A stretch of DNA of 64,000 bases, from positions 248,001 through 312,000 of the forward strand of contig JAODTK010005667.1 in NCBI GenBank assembly GCA_026419785.1, given 5' to 3'. Made by a program: the position numbers and the translations under genes. The notes under the pieces were generated by a model. The model was not told the DNA's origin, made no database searches, and saw nothing but the letters and a program-made list of their open reading frames with translations. How positions within the stretch are numbered: the first letter of the stretch is position 1; every line of letters begins with the position of its first letter. This DNA comes from Sclerodactyla briareus. Taxonomy: Eukaryota; Echinodermata; Holothuroidea; Dendrochirotida; Sclerodactylidae. Of the stretch, positions 13,020 to 25,304 are shown piece by piece.

Positions 13020-14395
13020 CGTTGTGGCAAGCGGTGGCCTGGTGTGTAATAACGGAAAATTAAATGAAATATGTTGTCATATGATGGAAATTCAGTTTGC
13101 TGAAAGACTTTCGCCCCTAATTTTGAATCATGTTGGCCATTATTTCTGCTGGGGAAGTGTTCAGGACAAAGCCTTCGCGAACACCGGGTTCCGAGTCGTG
13201 GTCTCGTGGTGGTCACTGAGCTGATGGTGTCGAGATGTCTTCCACCTCTGGGCACCGCTCACCCGGGACCCAATTCGAGGCGGCGGTCCTGCCTGTTTAC
13301 ATTATAAATCATGACTTTGACTTTGGTGAGAGAAGGTGCTACGCTCCCTTAGTTCGGTGCGCGAGGCTGTTGTCACTTCTGACGCAACGTTCATTTCGAG
13401 TGATTTCAATGACTTCACTGGCGTCAGTAGGGATGGCTATGAGTCTGTCTTGGCCAGCGTGATCTGGCAGCCGGATGATAGCAGCCTCAGGCTACTTAAC
13501 TTTGTATTACTCCTGCTTGCAAGCAGAATGACCAACATGTCGATTTTATTCTTCCAGGCAGGCAATGACTCATCATACCGAAAAATTGAGCTCTTGTAAT
13601 ACACCTCGCAGAAGCCTAATTTGATCACGCATCCCGACAACGTTAACAACGTTATCAGGCATTGACCTCTAGTTAACCTCGTTGACTTTTGAACCCTCCC
13701 AAAACACAATGACATTCATGAACAAACCAACAATGGGAAAATGATTACTATAAGCTTCCTCTATTCAGGTCAAGGTTATCGTGCTTTCAAACAGCGTCAG
13801 ATACATATTAAAAACCGAACACGTATACAACGACACTACAATCTCGCACATCCGACCGGACGGACTTGGCCAAACAATATTTCCCTCGACTGATGTCGAG
13901 AATGGAGAAGTCGGTGCGCTAAAGCTATATTAATTGAGGCCGGTTTAAAACAATATTATGGCCTAGGCCTCAACCAAGATATCTTAGAAATAATATACGT
14001 CCACTTTGGTCGAGAAGGTTGTAGCCGCGTCCTTGATTGACAACGTGCACCAGAAATTCACAGTGTCTCCGACCGTTGACCACGGCAATCAGTGTTTTCG
14101 TTGGAGCCAGTATCCATCTGTATGAATATCCCATATCGCAAATAACTTGAGGCGTGCTTAATGAGGGAACTTCCCTTTTCTGATGAATTGAGACTAGACA
14201 AGTTCAAAAAACATTATTCAAGGAAAACCTATCAGGTAGAAACACGACTTTACACGAATTCAACTTATAAATCAATAAAATAGGCCAAACTGAGACAGTG
14301 TCTAGCATGACTATATCAGACGAACCTAGAAAAAAATGCTGGCAGAAAGGAGAATGAAAGACATACTCCTATAATAACTAAATAAAATTTTTAAA
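13020..14395. other. Non-coding stretch, nothing identified
   Basis: Open frames of 75-92 codons near 13235-13715 overlap each other on both strands and have no recognisable domain, so none is called. Confidence 0.4.
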
Positions 14396-14398
14396 AAC

Positions 14399-14590
14399 TG
14401 GGGGGGGGGGGGGGGAGGTGTACACATTAAACACTTCTACGCTACCTACCATGCACTTTACCATGCCACATCATCCCACAATCTACTGCTGTGAGGCTTT
14501 GTGTGTGGTGTGTGTTGTGTGGGTGTGGGTGTGTGTGTGGTGTGTGTGTGTGTGTTGTGGGTGTGTGTGGTTAGTTGTGTGGTTGTTGGG
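14399..14590. repeat. Poly-G run and (GT)n microsatellite
   Basis: A pure G run at about 14400-14415 precedes a (GT)n/(TG)n stretch at 14503-14585, interrupted by GGTG and TTGTG steps. The 81-codon frame across it (Cys/Val/Trp-rich) is a repeat artefact. Confidence 0.85.
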
Positions 14591-16436
14591 AACCGTAGAA
14601 CCAATTACTAATAGGCTTGGAATACCCAACCATTATTTTAGTATTCTAGTAAAACTAAAATGACATGTATTCTCGCCGACAAATTGCCTCATTTTAATCA
14701 CACCTAAAATGTTTATTTATGTCATTTTCATGAATACATATCGACTCAACCGATTAATGATGAATAGGATCGGCTGAATTGGCTGAAAAACAAACTTTCA
14801 CTAACTTGCGTCCAGAGCACCTGCGACTATTAGCGATAAGTGGGGGGTGGGTGGGTTTTTATAGCCCTTTTAGCATGAGAAACATTGGTCGTTAATAGAC
14901 ATGAAATCCTTTCATACTTTATCCTACCTAGGTCTAACAAATCTTTTTACTGACTTGGATTTGTATAAACACATTATAGATAACCAAGGTTGTTCTCTTA
15001 ATTTCATCTTTACCTTATTTAATTTTTAACTTTATGTACCTGCTTTTTCGTTTATTTTTTCAAAGACTTTAAAAATTGTTATTAGTTGTAAATGTCCCTG
15101 GTAATAAGGCTCACATGTCAGCACTCAATTAGACTTACGTATACTAATCTTACTCTAGGCAATTTGCGATAGGTGCGTAATGCTAGACAATTTGCGAAGA
15201 AGATGATTCTTAGAAAGGAGAATCGTGCCGTCATTAATATGTAGCAGCTCAAGTACATGGAAGTTCAATTGTTTAACGAGGAATACCATTCCATGGATTA
15301 TTTTGCGTAAATCCGGGCATGCGGATCAATTCCGCTTGGGTACTGTATTTCTCTCGCCTACTCTCCCATTGCCCGTTTTTCCCATAATCAAATGAATGAA
15401 GTTTCGTCGCTGTCGAGCATATCGGATCCGTTGCATTCCAAAAAAAGACAAGATCTAGTCTCAAACGCATCTGCTGATTCGCATTGGCATCATTCACAAA
15501 GACATCGTTCCGTCCTATCTTGGACATAACGAATACAAATTATGCCGGGGTGTGCACTATATATCTAGTCCGCATTGCACTATCCTCAGTAAACACTGTC
15601 GCCATGCCAGTCGTGGTCTCGAAATGAAGACTCATGTTATACATTTGTGCGTCGTTCATCGGACCTGCGATTTACGGTAATTACTAGATGGCGTGAATCA
15701 AACTGTACAGGCTTTTCTGGCGAGTGTGTATTCGTGGAGTTGAATTAAACGCAGCCTCAAACGAGATAGGCAATTTCGAGCTCAGATCAATCCTTGAACA
15801 CATTTCCCGAATCAACGGCCGATCGTCAGCCGGAAACTCCTACCAGAACACAAATTAGGGCGATGTCTTAGCGTTACTGCGGTTGGATAGGGGGCGGAGC
15901 TGCTCCGGAAAGCTCAAAATAGCATGGATGGCCAACTCAACCTTTACAAATTGAACCCTCTCCATTTTTCTCTTTATTCATTCATCTCTACTTAACCCAA
16001 AGTGCAATGCAACTCCTTATTTTACCTTTTCACAGCATTTTTCCCATTCCTAGTTTTCTAATCAGCTTGTTTTATTAATTTCTTTATATTATGATTACTG
16101 ATTCCAGTGAAATTTGTAGCCGATGTAAAAAAAAGTGCTTCAATTAAAAATAGCGTTTACAATTTTTTGAAGAACCCCTGCGTTTTGTTTACGTTTTTAC
16201 TGTGTACAATGTGACGCCATAGACCTTATTGTAACCAGGGAATGCATAATCAGAACAAACCATTGGAGGGTCGGTTAATTTCCGCCTCCTCCTCCCCCCC
16301 CCCCCCTCCGGTTGTCGTTTATTCGAAGGATGGTGCATTTTGTGCCCGTTTATACTGATAGTACATGGATTGGTCATTCCAAATTCGAGATATATGCGGC
16401 AACTAAATAAAAAAGATCTGGCGAGCACGGAACAAA
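14591..16436. other. Non-coding stretch, nothing firm
   Basis: A minus-strand open frame at 15273-15527 (84 codons) has normal amino-acid composition but no recognised domain and no splice context. A C run occurs at about 16290-16306. Confidence 0.4.
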
Positions 16437-16547
16437 AACGCACACACACGCATAGACGTGTTCTCTGATGACAAATTGCCTGACATCCGATGACATATTG
16501 TCTTAATCGTTGGATGTCACCAGTTGTGAACCCCAGACGAGGACACA

Positions 16548-16644
16548 AACAAACACACACACACAGTCACACACACACACACACACGCACGCACGCACAC
16601 ACACACACACACACACACCACGCACGCACGCACACACACACACA

Positions 16645-16675
<31 letters not shown>

Positions 16676-16700
16676 CGCACGCACGCACACACACACACAA
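16548..16700. repeat. (CA)n microsatellite with three (GCAC)n islands
   Basis: An almost pure AC tract broken by CGCACGCACGCAC islands near 16586, 16620 and 16676. It accounts for all five overlapping open frames in this place (His/Thr-rich on +, Cys/Val-rich on -). Confidence 0.95.
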
Positions 16701-16704
16701 ACGC

Positions 16705-18435
16705 GAAATGAAATGGCGGGATGTCTCCTTTCCCATGCGAGAAGTAAGACATGATAAGTACATCCATTCTGTAACTTACTGGTCGCAGAATTAAGCGTCA
16801 ACGTTATACTGTCCTGCGGCGGTGGTTTTTGAGTGGCCTGTTAATGCTGTAATGGAAGGCAACGAGAGAAATTTCCGCCTCATCTGAAAAAAACGAACCA
16901 TAACAGATTTAGATTAGTGGTCCTCTGACTCTGAATCATGAAACATTGCTGAATGTAAGTCGGTTGGGGGGGGGGGGGGGGGGGAGACTGGCAGATTTTT
17001 GCTAAGGTTTGCGATCAAACATACGAGCAAGAAAACAGCGAGGATTCAGAGAACGAACAGTTGGATGATATTCGGGCGGAAGTGGAACGGAAGTGAACGA
17101 ACTGCCCGATTTTTCTACTAAGTGTCTGACCTTTTTTCAACTGCCGTTCGCCACGACTCGCATGTTAGTAGAACTACATGTTAGTAGAACTGCTGTCTGC
17201 ATGTAAGGAGACACCATTTTGACGGGCTCATAGACGTTATAAGAGACAACATTTTTTACAAAACACTTAGTTAGCGGGCTAGTGAATGCTAGAATAAATG
17301 TAAATTTATACAGCACAGGAGTATCATGGGTAAACAACGAAAAATGAACCGGAATGTCTAAATGGGAAGCACAGTCTCCGCCCGGGTCCCGAGAACACCC
17401 GACGACTCGGTGTATATCATTAAGAAGAGTCAAATGACCTTGGACCTTCACAAAAAGCACATATTTTTCCGCCAGCTTGAGGAACGTAACGCCTCATATG
17501 AGCCCTAATAATCCTGCCATCGTGAGCCATCTCTACAATTACGTCCGATCTCAACTGATATATCGTCAAATTCCTCATATCATTCCAAGAGGCGCGGTTA
17601 CGGTAGAAAACGATGGTTTATCGCCCTGTCGTAAGAGGCCACTGATGGGTGGACTAATCACCTAACCCTATTATAACTATATATAACAAACTTCGTTTGA
17701 GGGTTCGTTGAGCACTTCGAACTAAACCTTCCAATACCTGTAATTCCTTTCAGCGAAATGATACGCCAACCTACGAATCGGCTATGAATTGATATACGCT
17801 GTTTGACACGATATTCGACATAGACGAGTGCGCCTTTTAAATAGGCCCAACATCCAATGGCCTCATTATAACTATTACCCTCCCCCAGTTTCCATCTCGA
17901 ATACGTACGGCAAAACCGAGGTGGATATTTCTTCAGTGTGTTATCTTTTCGATACTCTTATGAACATTCTTGTACAAAAACCGCTCTTGTCCCAAATCTT
18001 GTGAAAAAACATAGCTAAAGGGCACACCTGATTAAGAAACTTTTCACAATCTGGACACTTACAGGTTGACGAGTGACGACGTACCTCTAGTAATTCTTTG
18101 TTATATGCAAGGTCAAAAGTAGAAAACGACTCGTGTGACTTCTCCTAGCAGACAGTCGCACATTGTAGCACCTTTCTTCTTCGCCCATGCGTCGTGGGGT
18201 GTGGGGTGTGGGGGGGGGGGAATCATCTTACCTGGTTTAATTTGTTTGTAGGCTATCTAAGCATAGTGCCACCATAGTTGCGTGGAGCGAACACAACCTT
18301 CAGTAGCCGGAAATGGTCCTAACCAAGTTTTGTAATCGATAGAACCCTCAGAGAACTGGACTCATGTCTCATTTCTCGGAAAAAATGAGAAAAAATAGTC
18401 TGGTGCAAAATTCAGATGCCTATGTAACGGATCAT
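16705..18435. other. Non-coding stretch, poly-G runs
   Basis: No gene is supported. There is a G run of about 18 at 16967-16984 and a GTGGGGTGTGG-rich tract at 18195-18220. Confidence 0.45.
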
Positions 18436-18446
18436 TCACTGTCGTA

Positions 18447-18960
18447 GCCAGGATTTTGGTTGTGGGGGCCCATGGGGAGTGGTGTAAGGGGAGGGGGTTG
18501 TCCCCCTCCCCTTTGAAAAATTTGCATTTTTTTATTACCTTTGATAATCGGTTCAGATTTGCCATCCTTTGAAGTCTGTCTCCCTATAACAAAAACTCTT
18601 TTGTTCCCAGAAATGGTCACATTTTCTATTTCCAACGGGCTTCAGATCATAGGCTCCAGGGCTCTTCCATTTTTTTTGGGGGGGGGCAGACAAAAATTCC
18701 CCCATCTTGAAAGCCGCATGATGGAAAAGTAACACCGCGCGCGCGGAACGACGAAAAACAAATGCTTGTTTTGATTGAAAATTCCCCTGAACTTTCGCCT
18801 TTGTCTGAATTTTGATCATTTTCCTGCCTGTATATTTTGGTCCCTCAATTTTTTTATCCTTTTCGGCACCCTCATTTTGGACGAATGGATCAAGTGTCTT
18901 GGTATGAATTTGAGGGGGTGTCTACGCTCGCTCCCTTAATGGCCATGCCTTCAGCTGGCT
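18447..18960. repeat. Probable transposon fragment with GTAGCCAGGATTTT start
   Basis: It starts with GTAGCCAGGATTTTGG followed by G-rich/C-rich inverted runs (GGGGAGGGGG and CCCCCTCCCC near 18488-18512), with another G run at 18677-18687 and a GCGCGCGCGG block at 18738. A right end pairing with the start was not found. The general look (weak start, G-run, AT-rich body) resembles the hAT-like families elsewhere in the window. Confidence 0.35.
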
Positions 18961-19074
18961 AGGGATGTACCCAGGATGCTATTAAGCCACAGTATCAACA
19001 ATTGCAATAATCTAAAAAAAACTATTTGCCCGAAATCTCTCAAATGGTTTTTATCGGTTTGTATTAAAAGCAGA

Positions 19075-19830
19075 CAACAAAACCACGGGTACTACTGCGC
19101 AGAAGCACGCAATTTTTCTGCGCATTGCTGGATATCTCTAGGTTATCCCCCTAAAGGCGTACGGGGGTCAATTATTTCGAGGGAGGGGTTTTTTCTCATC
19201 TTTTGCCATTTTTTTTATACCCAACTGGGAGGGCTAGCTAATGCCCTCCCCCCCCCCCCCTTGCACCCCACGCCTATGTTGGTTGGATATTGAACAATTG
19301 AACTATTCAAGCAATCTAATGGAGGAGAAGCGGGGAACAACATACCTAAGGACGAAATGTTGTTGGGGGTATCTACCACCCCCCCGTAATGTCAATGTTC
19401 TTCTATGATCTAAAGAAACGTGCCGCAACCCAACCCCAAATGGGTAAAAAATCGTATATATACCCGGGTACTACTTGCGCGCGAAGCCGCAAATTTTTGC
19501 ACACTGTTTGGATATTGACCAAAACAAAGTGAAACTATTCACGCAAATCGAATGGGAAGAGGAGAGCTGGGAACAACTACCGTAAGTGACAAATGGTGTG
19601 GAGGGGTATCTACGCACCCCCGCGTATGTCAATGTCTTCTATGATCTGAAAGAACTTGCCGCAACCCCCAAATTGGGTAAAAAAATAGTATATATATAAC
19701 CGGGTTCCTACCTGCGCGCGAAAGCGCGCAAAATTTTTGGCCACATGTTGGATATGACCAAAAAAAAATGGGCGTCAGAGGAGGAATCGAGCAATCTTGA
19801 TTAGCAAATGAGGAAAGAGAGCGCAGCATA
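19075..19830. repeat. Tandem repeat, ~240-bp units with a CG-palindrome core
   Basis: ACCCGGGTACTACTTGCGCG (19461) and ACCGGGTTCCTACCTGCGCG (19699) begin two consecutive units 238-239 bp apart. A diverged third unit starts near 19078. Units share TTGGATATTGACC, GAGGAGAG, GGGTATCTAC followed by CCCCC, ATGTCAATGTCTTCTATGATCT, and TGGGTAAAAAA then TATATATA. The core GCGCGCGAAAGCGCGC with an adjoining A/T block is close to the reverse complement of the core of the 37.9-39.7 kb array. Confidence 0.75.
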
Positions 19831-19964
19831 AGGACAAATGTGGTTGTCATTAAGTGAAAAATTGAAAAGAAAAATGGGGGGGGGGAATTCGATGGGGGGG
19901 CCATGGCCCCCGTGGCCCCAGTGCAGCGCTTCCGTTAGCAAGGTGCTAAATCATGCTGATATAC

Positions 19965-20145
19965 ACCTTCTGTGTAAACGTACAGACACGTGTAAATAGC
20001 ACACCAATCCCTGTTTGTTGTATAAAATATTACACACATTGTGTAAAGTTTGTGAAAACTTACACAAATCGTGCAGATAACCCACAATGATGGTGTGATT
20101 TTCTCACACACACCGGGATAGGTGTGCTAGTTTTGCACACATCTT
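19965..20145. repeat. TGTGTAAA/TTTACACA-rich dispersed repeat, copy 1
   Basis: Short alternating motifs TGTGTAAA, TTACACA and GTGTGCTAG recur in both orientations. A related block in the opposite orientation lies at 28690-28795: CACACCTAT then CCGGT there corresponds to ACCGGGATAGGTGTG here. It may be a small family with internal inverted motifs. Confidence 0.4.
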
Positions 20146-20149
20146 TATA

Positions 20150-23100
20150 TGTACTTCGTAGGAATACGTTTGGAAATGCCAATCCTCAGACCGCGAGATC
20201 TGATCTGATCGGTTTTTTCCCCTCCTTTTTGTTTTTTTTTTTTTCCATCAGTTAGCCTCAGATGCCTTGTGCAGAATAGCATGCCTGAAACACCCACTCC
20301 GTTTGGAGATAATTTTGTATTTCCATCCGTTTCCGGTGAATTCTGGCATTTCCAGGCGGCCATTGATGTACTCTGGTTCACTATCACACCAAACACATTC
20401 GTTTTGGAAGTAACTTTGTATGATAGTTTTACCGGTGGCCTTTGATGAAATTTGTTGGAATATAGCACATCTAAACAAAACCACAACAACCACGCTTTGG
20501 ATGCATGTTTATTTTTTGGTTCAGAGAACGGGTTGCCTGAAGAGAGGGATGCTCTCCTTCCAAGACCCCCCCCCCAACAAGAAAAAAAAAACCGTCACCT
20601 AAATCCTTCGATGTCATTTGAATATAGCACACCTAAACACCTAAACACCTAAGTTTCCGACGATTAATCCGAGTTCCATCCGCACTCCACAGACTAACCC
20701 CCGACCATCCATACGCACATGGGCGATAGGGCAATCTAAACACTAAACTTCACGCGCACTAAATACCGGAGTGGGGAATACTTCTTTAATGTCTATCTGC
20801 ATGGTCTAGTTAGTGCATGGATAGGGTCTAATGGGGGGTGCGGTGTTCTGTCCTCATGATTGGGAAATCCTTCCATCCCATGCCCATCCCAGGCTGTCCT
20901 CTGTCAGATCGGACTAAATCATAGTTCACAGCAACGTTATAGAACACCTGAATACGCCCACCGTATTATTCCATAAAGGACGAATGGTGGGATTGACTAA
21001 TTGAGATATGAAGGGGGGGGGGGACTGGAACGGGAGGGGCCGATTGTATCCCGTTTTCCGCCTGTGAATTAGGGATGGGGTCATTAACAGTATAACGCAT
21101 TTCGTTTTAGAAGTGTATTTTATTCCACAAGTGAGTGCTATACGTTTTATTTAACAAAGTTGATCCTCCCTCCACCACCGCCCCGTCTGGCCGACTCCTG
21201 CCGTCGTTTAAAAGCCTATTACATGACACATCACAATTGAAATCACCTAGCAAGAATCATGTAAATTGTCATGATGCCAACAGTTCATGATGAGTTCAAT
21301 CAATTGTTCAAAGGATTGTGACTGATTATCTGGGGAATGTGTGCAGTTGATAGTGAGTGTCATTATTCTAATCTGATTCTTCTAGGTCATTCAAATTGTT
21401 AATTTTCAAAACAGTCGCCAATTTAAGAACAGAAAAAAGCATAATTTTTATTGTAAAACAAAAAAAGCTTACTACTGAGCACATCTTAGGCGAAATGTGG
21501 ACCTTTGTAACGGCTATAATCCTTTATCCTCTCTTTTGACGTTCAATTCAATTATTTTGTGAGACATATATGAATGATATATGCTATATGTTTCCATAAA
21601 TAAATTATCAATTGCTTGGGAAAACTCCCAAATATTCTTCAGTGAGTTTCATAACAAAAACTTTGTTCCGTGAGATCCTAAGTTTTCCTTGTTCTCTTTT
21701 TCACGGGGCAAATTTGAACCAACACAAGCATGTGAAGAAATAATAAGGCGACCCCGCCCGTTATTTCCAGGATCACTGGATTACTAGGTCTCGCTTTTGC
21801 GCGTTTTTCGGGGAAGGGAAGTAGTAATCAATTCAACTAGTAGAAGTAGTAATTCGAACGAAGAAAGAATTGGCGAATCTCAGATGTTGAGGGACAAAAT
21901 CAGTGTCCACCAATCATTTTGACGTTGTGGAAAACTTATACTATACTTTAACTGCAGAGACGCGATTGTTTAGTCACAATTTTTGTATTCGTCCAGATTA
22001 CATGTCTGTAAGACAGTATTTGAAATTCCCTGTCAGGAGAAGATTTGATCCTAACGTACAGTTGTACAATGTATACAGGTTCTACAATGTACAGCATTTT
22101 ATGACTCCGGGGCTTAAACTGAACACCCAAGTGACCTACGTGACGGGCATGCAAACCGATGCGACCAGCAATTGCACGATAGACAATCCATCTTAGATAT
22201 GAATGTCAGTAAGCCCCCCCCCCTCCAAAAAAAAATTGCTCCAAATATCAAATATCGCAATACCGAAAATTCGATCATTGTGCCTGAAAAATTATTATGT
22301 AATACTTAAGGAGACATTTCATTTTGACAACACCGGCGGTTTAAATGATATCAGACAGAAATCGTCTAAACGGTTATACCGGAAAATAATTCAACATGAG
22401 ATAGCATTGTGACGAAATACATCGATATCACGATATCGAATATCGCATTGTAGGACAGATTTTGCATTGCGATGGCATGCCAAACAAAAGTCCCCAAGGT
22501 TGCCATTGCTACAGTTGCCTAATCACTGGGGAATTTATTAAGGTGCATAGATCATATTGTTCCGCATACTGTACGCATTTCAGGAAACCGCGAAAAGGGA
22601 ATCAAGCTGATGTATAAGGTGAACACAGAGAAATAAGAATGCTCCAAGCGCGAAAAGCACAATTCTTGAGTTTAGGGCCTAAAACTGCCATATTCACAAG
22701 TTGGCAGCCCTATTTATTAAAAACTTATTACTCGCCCTGGCCCCACGACCCGTCCAGCGGACACGTACCCACAACCAAGTTTTCGAGCGGCCGAAACCGA
22801 AAACATACCGAACGGACGGAAAGGACTGCTGGTGAACTGTTACCGCAGCTACAAACTGACGGGGTCGATGTATACATTTCTAGTATAACATATACTTAAC
22901 CTGGATATGCAAAGGCAATGCCACCTCCGTTCAACAACGAAACGTCGGCTGTTTTAACGTTGTATGCGCATGCGCAACTGCCAGCAGCGCCAACAAAAGC
23001 AGTGGTCGATAACATCTGTGACAAGTTGAAAGAATGAAGTATATTTAACGTGAAAGCATTTGTCAAAAAATCATGCATGCTGTTGGCATATATCAAAGCT

Positions 23101-24757
23101 ATTGCATGCATTAATGGAGTAACATTGCAAAGATTCGGATGCATTCGAGGTCAACAATAACGCTTGGATATACCTTGCCTAGCCTATAGGCCATATGGAT
23201 ATATAGGCTGAGTAGGGAGAGAGGACGCCTCCAATAGTCCAGAAATTTAAAGGTGATAGGAGCGTTACGATTCAATGAGCTTCGAGCCTCTGCCAAATTG
23301 CTCAAAAATAGGGCCATACATTCTCATACTTTTTGTGATGGTAATACATATAATATCACTACTGTTGTCAAACCCCGATTTCGCTCAATTATCTGACAAA
23401 ATATGACAGCTTTAACATAATTTCCATGTGAACTAGCAAATAACTAGTCACAGTTGAAATGCTTAAGCAGTATGTTCCACTGCAGTATTCAGTAACACGT
23501 TATTAATGATCCGCTGGTTATGTCCCAAAGACCTCACAGTAAGCAATTGGACCGACTCCGTCTAATCTGAAGAGGAGGTTTACCCCTTCCCCCACTCCTA
23601 GACCAGTAATCCCTTTCCTTCAATAATTTTCTATAAAATAGGTGATACCGCAAATGAGTGTCGCGATTCGCCTCAAGCGAAGGACCAATGCTGGTGGAAA
23701 GCAACCCCAAAAAAAAGTTAGAGTGAGATTGTGCGGAGGAGACACTGGGTGGGTGAATAGAGAGAAAAACTATGGCCTACCCCACCCCCTCTCGATTCCC
23801 ATGCCATTCCGCCAACCATTCCCGCACCTCATCCTCCGAAATCAGGACCCCCTAGGAGAGTCTTATCCTATTTCTTGCATTTGTGTTGATATTCCTTATT
23901 AGTCAATTGCCTGATGAGGGGATCTGTATATAGCTCATTTTTATAACATTTTTATTAGGATTTATTATTCTTCATCTCAAGGAGATGTGTTAAATGCGGA
24001 GAGGACCGATTCTGTATGCCGCCCAATAATTGTCATCAAGGAACCTATTCATACGTCTTCCAAGTTGGTTACACTGGTTGTTAAAAAGAAAAGAAAAGAA
24101 TACCCCAATACTCAGCACAGTGGAATATACGTCCCACAAATGGCAGATCTTGTCTCAAATAACCTGTGGAGCATGAACGTTCAAAGGTATGAGTTATATG
24201 CATTACTCCGTCAGTAATGTGGTCAATGGAATCGGAGAATGATAATTTCGTTGAACTTTTTCTAGTTTACGATTGGTTATTTAATGAATTAAATTTGATT
24301 TATCCTATTTTTACCCTCCATAAAGAACAACGATTTTAATTTTATTTTTGGTAATAGCATTTGATCTCTCAATGTTGTAGGTTGGTTGTCGGGGTACTCT
24401 GGCCCAGAGGGCGAAGTCGTTCCGCAACTGTTAGATGTAATTCCACTATCATAGGAAAATCATACCGTATAGGTATATAAAGCGGACCTAATACCGATCC
24501 TGAGAGTCCTGGCTCCGAGATGAGCGCTCTGGAGTATTGATTTTTGAAATATGTTACTCTCCATTAATAAATCGAGTACCCGACAAAACGATCTAAAGCT
24601 ACGTTATGCGAATTTTGTGTTTATTTGGGTGTCTTTTGGCACAATTAGATAAAATGGAGGTCTGAAAATGATTATATGTTGGAATATATTTAAAGTTTTG
24701 GAATAGACTCTCTATTGTGTACATACTGCTATTGTGGAATAACAATTTCGGAGTAGT
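20150..24757. other. Non-coding stretch, no supported gene
   Basis: It contains three CACCTAAA units at about 20626-20652, a G run near 21015, and ATCGATATCACGATATCGAATATCG-like self-complementary sequence at 22420-22450. The 97-codon frame at 21903-22196 has ordinary composition but no recognised domain. Confidence 0.4.
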
Positions 24758-24878
24758 AGTATCTGCAATCACGGTTTACGTGATGTAATAAATAATTTTG
24801 ACCTTTTTACCGGCAACTTTGGATTTATAAACAACAAAGTCACATTACCCTTTTTTTCATTTTATATGCAAAACATTT
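24758..24878 (+). repeat. Perfect 121-bp direct repeat, copy 1
   Basis: It starts AGTATCTGCAATCACGG and ends ATGCAAAACATTT. It is identical base for base to 25184-25304, including a T7 run, at a distance of 426 bp. The flanks just outside differ (T versus G before; A versus C after). Confidence 0.95.
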
Positions 24879-25183
24879 ATATGAGCGACTGAAAAATATT
24901 GTTTATACCCACGTTTGTTTGTAAATGCGAAGAAAAATTCCACATGAATATTTCGATAGAAAGATATATTCGCCCTTTTCAATCTGTAAGTGAAACTAAG
25001 ATACAATAATTCAGTTCAGTTATCATCATAGAATAATGGCACAAATGTTTTTTGTTTTTTCGTATTGTGTATTTTAGTATTGGGATAAAAGACTCTATAT
25101 GTGTACCTTCTGTAATTCAGAGAATGAATCACGTGAGCATTACTTTGGGCTTGCCCTATAGTATCAAAACAATTTTGGAGAGG

Positions 25184-25304
25184 AGTATCTGCAATCACGG
25201 TTTACGTGATGTAATAAATAATTTTGACCTTTTTACCGGCAACTTTGGATTTATAAACAACAAAGTCACATTACCCTTTTTTTCATTTTATATGCAAAAC
25301 ATTT
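25184..25304 (+). repeat. Perfect 121-bp direct repeat, copy 2
   Basis: Second copy of the 24758-24878 segment. It contributes most of a 97-codon frame (25052-25345), which is therefore not called as a gene. Perfect identity within a region where other repeats are badly diverged implies a recent duplication or an assembly effect. Confidence 0.95.

Noticed and set aside
12737..13255. 172-codon minus frame, the second longest in the window
   Set aside because: Its middle is the 18-bp minisatellite; no domain, no splice context, and competing frames on the other strand.
15273..15527. 84-codon minus frame with ordinary composition
   Set aside because: No domain signature or context; kept only as a note.
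16490..16801. Five overlapping open frames of 66-94 codons
   Set aside because: All are translations of the (CA)n/(GCAC)n microsatellite on both strands.
21903..22196. 97-codon + frame with ordinary composition
   Set aside because: No family recognised, no splice sites of quality and a minus-strand frame overlapping it; worth a database search but not a call.
24350..24880. Retroviral-type LTR pair suggested by the 121-bp duplication
   Set aside because: No TG...CA ends, primer-binding site or pol-like frame in the 305 bp between the copies.
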